Position numbers and translations under genes: made by a program | The notes under the pieces: generated by a model | What the model was told of the DNA's origin: nothing | The model's database searches: none | What the model saw: the letters and a program-made list of their open reading frames with translations, nothing else | NCBI GenBank assembly: GCA_946803715.1 | Contig: CAMPET010000050.1 | Span: forward strand, 311,973 to 331,807 | Reading direction: 5' to 3' | Source: Beroe ovata | Lineage: Eukaryota; Ctenophora; Nuda; Beroida; Beroidae | DNA length: 19,835 nt | Shown here: piece after piece, positions 1 to 9,100 of the stretch | Numbering within the stretch: position 1 is the stretch's first letter | Layout of the letters: each line of letters starts with the position of its first letter

Positions 1-120
1 CTCTCCTCACACCCTATCCTCCTCTCCCCTCCTTTCCTCACACCCTATCCTCCTCTCCCCTCCTTTCCTCACACCCTATCCTCCTCTCTCCCCACCTCTC
101 CTCACGCCCTATCCCCTCTC
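1..120. repeat. 31-bp pyrimidine-rich minisatellite in the intron before the first visible BLTP2 exon
   Basis: Four tandem copies of a C/T-rich unit begin at about 4, 35, 66 and 99 (core TCCTCACACCCTATCCTCC). The first three are spaced exactly 31 bp apart and the last about 33 bp. The array runs straight into CCCCTCTCAG at 113-122, so it supplies the polypyrimidine tract of the acceptor used by the first BLTP2 exon. It continues off the left edge, so its full length is unknown. Confidence 0.85.
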
Positions 121-122
121 AG

Positions 123-3100
123 ACTAGTAGCTCTGCTCCTGGGATGGGCTCTGAGTCGAGTCTCTCACCACAAGATTACAATTGGTCACGTGACACTACT
201 CGGACTTCACGATATCTTAGTGGAGTGTCCCGATGTTATCACCCTCCGGATTCGTAATATTTCCCTCGTCTCACGTCTCTTCTCCAACCCAAAGTTAGTT
301 GTGAATCACGTCACGGTCTTTGTGTATAACTGCTAGAATCGTGTGCTGGGGATATGGAGTTTGGGTGGCTACTGGAAACTTCTAGAGGTTTGAAATTTCA
401 GGCGATTATTTGGTGTGTTTGTTGGTGAGGTAGAAGTCATGCTGCCAAATCTGAGTGGAATGCTAGCACGGAGAAAATCATCGAGTGCTGTTCAGATGAT
501 TGATGTACAGACTAGAGAACCGAGGAGAAAACTCAGAGTTCCCTCTTTCCTGATTTATCTAATTCAGGTGGGAACTTCAAGTTATGTTGAGAGTTAATTT
601 TTCCCATAACCTAACATTTTTTCCATCTTCCTATCAAATGGGTATAACATTTGCAACAGTTTGTATGTTTCAGAGGATGCATTTCCGAGTTGAGAGTATC
701 AGGTTCCTACTCCAACAAGATTTCATCAGCATCCAGGCGTTTCTGTCGACTGGTGTCAACCTGGTTTTCTTCCCCGATAAAACTAGCAGGTATCTTGATC
801 AGGGGGCCCTTTCTGAAGCAGATAGTTAATTACAAGTCTCTGTTACACAAGTGGTAACATGTGTCTCGAATTGTGTCATATTGTCTCATTTCAGTTTCGT
901 CTCATCACATTTCGCGTTGGATCACCTAGAACTGAAGGTAAAGGGGGACAAGACTCTGTACCTCAATACATCCATGGGTATCAAGGTGGATCTACTGCTA
1001 TCGTACTACTTTGAGACGGTAAGTCGGTGTATCAGTGTTACGTACTATGACGGAGAATTTGATTATTAGCGCATGTGTAACTCCTATGTCTGAATCATGA
1101 CCTCATGTCAGATTGAAGCAGTGAAAGTGTCAGTGGACATGTTATCTGTCATGGTATACGAGGGTTTGGTCAGTGTACTTACTCACCTGCGATCCACTGC
1201 CCCTCTCTCCAACTCAATAGGTACAGTTACTCACTGCAGAGCGCCCCAGAGACCCTTACCAGTGCTCATCGAATTTAGCAAATGAGGGAGTCCAATAAGG
1301 GGACACGGTTTTAGTTACCATAGAAACATACTCCTTTATCAAAATGATCACCTGGGCGTTGTTTCACTGCCCCCCGTCCAATGATTGCTACCCCCTACAG
1401 AAACGGTGACGAAACAGAAAACGCTGCTTTCTGCAAAGTTATTGAAGATATTCCCAATCATTCCCAAAGATCACAGCATAAGGATACAGAATGTATCGTG
1501 TAGTATATCCGATGTAGAAGAGACAAGGTAAGATAGTTCCAGTATATCTCATTTCAGTAGGTATATTCAATTGAGGTAAAATAGTTTCACCCATGTTTGT
1601 TGACTTAGGTTACTGGAATTGTCAAATTTCTAGGAACATGAGTTTCAAGATCGAAAGCCTAATTGAAGAGGGCGCAGTGGATGATGTTACGTCTAAAGGG
1701 ATCGTAGAAAATATTTCCTTGAACAACGCCAAAATTTACATCAACAATACCGACTTTCTCTCGATAAAATCACTGAAGCTGTCCCCACTAAAGGTAAACT
1801 CTTAGACTTCGACTTGCTCAGTTACAATCTCTATATTATGTAATTTCGAGCGCTGATTCCAAAACCCCGCTTCCAAATTTTTAGTACACAACCCAAGAAA
1901 ACAACCTCGAAACAGATGAAAATTTTGAGAATTCCTTTGCTCGCTGCGCCAACTCGACTCAACTCGTTCGTCGAGGGCCCCTCCCGGAAAAATGTCTGGC
2001 TACATGCCTGAATGCCTGATTGAATTTACTCTTAAATCGCATGGTATTACATGGTGACATGGTGTGATGACAGGTGTCAGTGACGAATGACAACACGATA
2101 CACAGCAATGTGACAACACTTGTAGACACTCTGTCTGTGCAGTGGTACAACACTGAACTCATATCATGGGCTACTGCACTTCCCATGCCAAGCGTCAATC
2201 AAACAGGTACCTGGCACACCATGTGGCATATATGGATGTTCCTTAACATTCCTGAATGAGTTGAAACTTGGTACCTGGTAATTGGTATCTGGTATCTGGT
2301 TTACATAGCTTTGTCTGGATGTACATTTCCTGTATGTCCTATGACTCCTCCCTATTCATCACCATATTCCTAGCAGCTTCCAGAGAAACACAGAGCAATA
2401 TGATAGCAGTAAGCACGGTTACACGGTTTACTAGTCTGTCACTCAATTTATACGAGGATAGCAAGGCTGCAAGGAAGCTTATTTCACTAAGCATTCCATC
2501 CCTGGATATTCAACACAGGTACCAAGTTAAGTTATTGGGGGTTATCTTCAAGAGTCGCATGACGACATGATGCATAGTTCAAATGTACACTTTGCACATC
2601 GTATGTCGTACAATGTATACAATGTATACAGGAAACACCTGTACAATGTACATTTCATCCTGATTAATCCCTTCTTCCCCAGTATCACAGTTAACAAGTT
2701 GAGTGTTGGAGTGACACTGAAGAAGTTGATGTTACAGTTACCCATACCACTCAACATCAAGAAGAAGCTGAGAGACAAGCTCATCGTGGTACAGGAATAT
2801 CATCTCTGGGGTCAGGTCATCGACATGAAGTCGCTCACATTCAAGGTAAGTCACGTGTGATACTCATTGACCATTGGGAGCAAGGGTATTCGTGACCTTT
2901 TCCCAATGATAATATGATCCTAAATATCTGACTTTTGAAATAAGATGATTAATTACCTAATTTTACCCTATTTCAAACAGGTACAAAAGTATGAGGACAA
3001 GGTCAAAGTAGAGGTTGATATGCAGAGTTCTGTATTGGAATGGAACTATCACTTCAGCAATCTGTTAATGGAAGTGATGCCCCAATTCTTGATTATGTTC

Positions 3101-6100
3101 CCCAAATCAGTCAGATCTGAGCGGAAAATACCTCCACCATCAAAACCCAAACTAGGTTTGTTCCAATTATGTCACCCCGTTTGTAACTTGAACTGTAGAT
3201 ATGTTCACACTGCCATGTTACCTGATTCATAAATTTGAAACTTGATAACGTGATGTAGTGATGTATTCAAATTCAAACCATTTTTTCAGAAATTGATTGC
3301 AAGATAGAGCAGTTGAACGTGTTCCTACTGTCCAATGAACAAGGTCAGTTAGCACTCGACACATTCTGCTCTATACGATATGATTTGACACTTGACAGTT
3401 AGCGCATTGCATGAAGTTACTCGACTTTATTATCCTTACTAATAATAAGTAGCTAGCATGTCGCAACTTCGTGTAATCGTGTGCGGAACGCGCGACGCAT
3501 CTTTAGAGTAAAAGTTGATATCTTCATAGCACGGCGCACAACCGTATTTTCCGTCTGGCGCGCTTCTTTCATTCCTCCGATAACACGTATACTCTGAACA
3601 GGTGACATTTGTTCACTCATACATCTCAACAAGCTGATCATGGAACACAAGGGGAGGAGAAGTTTACTGAATCTGGAAAACTTGTATCTGCACGCTATTG
3701 AAAGACTCCCAGAGGTCATTTTGCCCGATTTTCGATTTTGTTCAGACTGCTGCAGTCTCAGTAATTTGTTGAGGGTCATGTTAACCCCTATTTTCAGATT
3801 TATCTCTGTAACATTGAGCTTGAGGAACCGGACACGCTCGTGTGCGTTAGTAAAGTGAGCGTGTCACGTGACGTGACGTCAGTGAAAGGGGAGATTGGTA
3901 GTGTATCGGTACACTGGGAACCGACACACCACAGAGTCGTTACTTCCTGCTTCACAAAAACTAGGGGATCCATCGTGTGCATTGCTGGTATGCGGGAGAG
4001 ATAGATGTTAACTTATTCCAATCGAGTTGAAAAATATGAGCGTTCTCTATTTTCAAATGCGACGCGTAAGCAAACACTCATAAGCAAGAACCTCTTGGCC
4101 GTAATCAATAATCATCACCTTCAGATTTGCTGATGTATCAGCGTACTGTTTCGACATCAGCGGAAAGTGATGTCTCATCTGAGAGTAGGACGACTACTAA
4201 TGTTGATGTCCATATCAATCGGACATCTCTCAACTTCATTACTTCTCCATCCCACCAGTGCGTATATTAACACTGAACAAGAAATAAGAACCGAGATATC
4301 AAGTCACGGATTCCTGCTTGATTAACTCGCTAAACAAGGTGATAAACTCCGACTACCAAAAGCTATAACAGTTGCAGTAACAGACACATTTCCCACACAG
4401 GATAAACGTAGATGTTACGCCAGTCCACATTGTGAAGAACGGTGAGCGGTTGTTGGGTATTGAGATCATGGATAGCGTTACTCTATACATGGACTCTCAT
4501 CAAATACTCCGCGTCACTGTGAGTGACAATTCAATGGTTGGGGATAGTAGACTCTACTGTTGCCAATAGTATTGTTCCACTATTTGAAGAGATATTCTTG
4601 TCTTGTAAGCCGTGTTCCTCTATTCAGGATATTGGAGTGGAGCGTGTGATGGAAGACTCGATGTTGCGATCCGTGCGCGCCACTCAGCCGTCATTTGCTC
4701 CCAATAACAAAGCATGGTATGCTAACACATGTCTCTGTGGGAATGTTATGTAACTGTCCAGTCTCCATACCACATCTGACAAATTCATTCTCTCTAGGAT
4801 TGTGAGGTGTAGGGATTTCAGAGTGTTCTTGCCACACAAATACGATAAGAACTCCGACAACAGTAACGATCCGACCATTGTACAAGCAATAGACGAGGCA
4901 CAGAACTGTTTCAAGATGCTGAAAGCGCTGCATCGGGCACCAAGACTGGCTAGTGATGGGGAGCCTCTATACGCTGACTGTAGGGTGGAAATCAAGCTAT
5001 TCTTGGTTTGTGTGGGCATGTGTTGATCACAGAGATTAAACTTTTGTTTAAACTTCAAATCTATGCTCATTCAGTAAAGAGAGAGTTCCCGTTATGACAC
5101 AGAAATTTTCCCTCTCATCTGGTTGAATACTAATGGTTCATGGTTGGATGTATCCTCACTGAGGATTCCTCAGATGTCATTAACCATGTCACACCACTCT
5201 CAGGTGGAATTCGAGGATTACGACTTCGATCAGCGGATATCTCAGAACTATCTAATCATGCAGCACGTGCTACGGGATATTGAAGCGGACACTCAGACCG
5301 AGAGACCAGGCTCGGATACGACCAACCAGCTGGACCGTGAGTCATCGATGACGTCATCACTGACCATCACTTCTCATCAATTCTCCGACGTTGATAAGTC
5401 AATATCAGAAGTAATTATTCGGATATTTGTGTCCTGTGTCGTATCAACTCACTGAGCAGTGAGCATTGCACATGTTTCAGTTTCGGAGCTGGCTGAAAAC
5501 CCGTTCCAAGAAGCGAATTCAACATTCTGGGAGACATATTACGACTACCAGCGTTACTACAAGGCAATACACCACACTCCGATATATAGTATGTTACTGT
5601 TCACTACTCCATCTAATTCATGTCGTGTCACAGGAGGCGAGGGAAGCTCCAGTCAAACTGGCGACTCTCCTTTTATCGGATATCAGGATGTGTGTCTGTG
5701 CTGATGAGACACTCAACGGTCATGACAATGTTGTCAACATGATCAATTTACTGGATGATGGGACTAGTGTACCACCTGATCTGCGGTATGACATATGACT
5801 GATTCAGCACTTGTTTGTGTACCAACCCTGAGATGTTACTTGACATATGAGTTCATGACCGGGTTTTCGTGCAGGCAGTATCAATAACGTGACAGTATCA
5901 GTGACATGACAGTATCTGTAACGTGACAGTATCAGTGACATGACAGTATCTGTAACGTGACAGTATCTGTAACGTGACAGTATCTGTACCGTGACAGTAT
6001 CTGTACCGTGACAGTATCAGTGACATGACAGTATCAGTGACATGACAGGTTGTAACTGTCACATCTCTACAGGTTCACCACATTGTGGGGGAGGGCGGTC

Positions 6101-9100
6101 CTAGGACAGTGCTCGACATTCTCCCTTCAACTACGGAACTTCAGCTCGGAACTAGTGTCCATCAAGAATGCTTCCCTAAGAGGTCTGTTATCTATCATCT
6201 TATTTCCACTGTGTTTGTAAACTTGTTCTGTTCGTATTCTTATCACTTGTGGAAGTGATCGCCCATCATCCTGTCCAGGTATACTGTGTGGAGCTGAGGC
6301 AGTGTCGCCAAACCACGCCATACGGAAAACACGGGTCGTTCTACGGAAACCGTGGCGGAACTTTGAACTAGCTCGCGGCATGAACCCCCAGAAATTCTTC
6401 TACGATCTAACCTTAGGTTTACAATAGTTCCCTCGTTATACGATAGTTCCAATAGTTCCCATAGTTGTGTCGTCATACTTGTGTTGTCATACTTGTGAAT
6501 GTGTTGTCATAATGGCATAGATGTGTTGTCATAGTATTTCGTTCAATTGACAGTGGAAAATCTCACTCCAAATCGCCTGTAATCAGAAACAAGTGATATG
6601 GAGATGTCATGGGGACCTTGTCTCGAACCATCGTATCAGTTCTTCACTCAATGTCTCGACAAACTTACCAAGGTATGCGTCATGATGCACCACGTGCTCT
6701 ACTATTAATGAGCCACGCGCTCTACTACTAATAATGCACGTGTCCACTGATGCTGCTCTCCCTCTCTCAGAATATTCAAACAATATCTCCCAGCATATCT
6801 CCTAACAGTTCAATATCTCCCAAATATTCAAATATCTTGTAGACCGTATATCCTAACTCGATGTGCTTTTCAGAAATCACGAGACCCCTCGCCCCTGCTC
6901 CCGTTTTGGGATAAGACGCGCAATCTGATGCNCCACCTGATCTGCGGTATGACATATGACTGATTTAGCACTTGCTTGTGTGCCAACCCTGAGATGTTAC
7001 TTGACATATGAGTTCATGTTTTTGTGCCCCATGGCAGTATCAATAACGTGACAGTATCAGTGACATGACAGTATCAGTAACATGACAGGTTGTAACTGTC
7101 ACATCTCTACAGGTTCACCACATTATGGGGAAGGGCGGTCCTAGGACAGTGCTCGACATTCTCCCTTCAACTACGGAACTTCAGCTCGGAACTAGTGTCC
7201 ATCAAGAATGCTTCTCTGAGAGGTCTGTTATCTTATCGCTAAGAAGTATATCATCTCATTTCCACTGAGTTTGTAAACTTGTTCTGTTCGTATCCTGATC
7301 GCCTATAATCCTGTCCAGGTATACTGTGTGGAGCTGAGGCTGTGTCGCCAAACCACGCCATACGGAAAACACGGGTCGTCCTGCGGAAACCGTGGCGGAA
7401 CTTTGAACTAGCTCGCGGCATGAACCCCCAGAAATTCTTTTACGATCTAACCTTAGGTATACGATAGTTGCCATAGTTACGTTGTCATAGCTGTGTTGTC
7501 TTTGTTGTGTTGTCATACTTGTGAATGTGTTGTCATAATGGGATAGATGTGTTGTCATAGTATTTCGTTCAATTGACAGTGGAAAATCTCACTCCTAATC
7601 GCCCGTCATCAGAAACAAGTGATATGGAGATGTCATGGGGACCTTGCCTCGAACCATCGTATCAGTTCTTCACTCAGTGTCTCGACAAACTTACCAAGGT
7701 ATGCGTCATGATGCGCCACGTGTTCTATTATTGATGAGTCACGTGCTCTACTACTAATGATGCACGTGTCCGCTGATGCTGCTCTCCCTCTCTCAGAATA
7801 TTCAAACAATATCTCCCAGCATATCTCCAAACAGTTCAATATCTCCCTATATTCAAATATCTATATCCTAACCGTATATCCTAACTCGACGTGCTTTTCA
7901 GAAATCACGAGACCCCTCGCCTCTGCTCCCGTTTTGGGATAAGACGCGCAATCTGATGCGCGGCACGTTTTCCCTGCGAAGTGACGTGTATGTGTGTAAA
8001 CTCCTCAGTGAACGAGAACCGCTGAATAACTCGGAGTATCTGAGCTTGTGTTTCCACGACTTCCTCTTCAAATGGAGCAATGGTACGTCTTGTTGTCTTC
8101 CTATCGGTTTTCAATTCAGAAGACATAGTGGCATCATTTAAACACGTTGTAATCCCAGTTTTCCAAAGAATCACTGACACTTTCCCATTTAATTGTTGCA
8201 CTGGCTCCTCAGGAATGTTGACATTTGACGGTGACACAGTTATCAAGAACAACTCCGAGAGCAAGTATGGCGAGTGTAAGATTGTGACTCTACCCCGACT
8301 ACTGCTAACTGTTCACATGTTGTGGAAAACACCCAATAACGATCCTAACGCTCATTGGGCGTGCGCGCCGTACGATCCACAGTTTGTTAGAATACAGGAG
8401 GATGAGGAGTGGGATTCTTTCCTCAACTTCAGATCAATTTGCCTCGACCTGGATATGATGCTCACCTTTGCTAAGGCTGAGGGGGATTCTGATTCATGTC
8501 CCAAAGTGAATCTATTCAGTCACACTCTAAAATGGCTCGAATCGTGGGCATCAGTTGTTGTTGGAACTGTATCCAGACCAGTATTCAAGGGTAGGCTGTG
8601 GAATAATGAGAAACCGTCCAAAAAGAAACTCGCACGTCACTACAGGAAGGTTCACTTTGAAACCGAGTTTTCGGAGGGCCAGCTCGAGATCTGGTCATCG
8701 TATAGGAAACGGGCCGGTGCGAAGATCACAGTAGGGTGTGGCAAGCTGGGTGTCACACAGAAACTAGCACTGGTGTCATGGCCACCAATAGAAACATTCG
8801 ACAGCGAGGGTATGGCCGAGTATATCTACCTCAAGAGGAGAGCCAGGGTAGTATGGAGCACGGAGAAGTGTACCGCCCATTTTACCGATATCCAGGGATA
8901 TCTCATGGGCAGCTCCGACAGCATGGCGGACAACGTGTTCCAGGACCCCACTGAGCGATCACCCGAACACTTTCTCTTCTCAATTAATGAGGTGGAGTAT
9001 CGACAGCGGGGCGAGACTTTCCTCAGCACAGAGTCGCTCAACAGTACCAACTCTCGTGATGCCAAGCTCTACACTCACTGGATTGTGATATCCGATGTGA

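Noticed and set aside
2585-2655. Palindromic TGTACAATGTATACAATG-type sequence in a BLTP2 intron
   Set aside because: Short, imperfect and A/T-simple; no repeat copies elsewhere in the window, so it was not called as an element.
3453-3779. 108-codon minus-strand open frame across a BLTP2 intron and exon
   Set aside because: It overlaps BLTP2 exon 3602-3714 antisense, has no recognisable domain and has biased low-complexity composition; it is a shadow frame.
6073-7698. Genuine exon duplication producing a longer BLTP2 isoform or mutually exclusive exons
   Set aside because: Joining copy 1 exons to copy 2 exons breaks phase, the encoded residues are identical so exon choice would do nothing, and an N sits at the seam. 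Mis-assembly is simpler, though only reads can prove it.
8080-8212. Upstream extension of the long BLTP2 frame to an ATG at 8080
   Set aside because: This stretch is the intron after exon 7902-8082 (donor GTACGT at 8083, acceptor CTCCTCAG at 8212). The residues do not match the family, whereas the spliced junction gives WSNGMLTF as expected.
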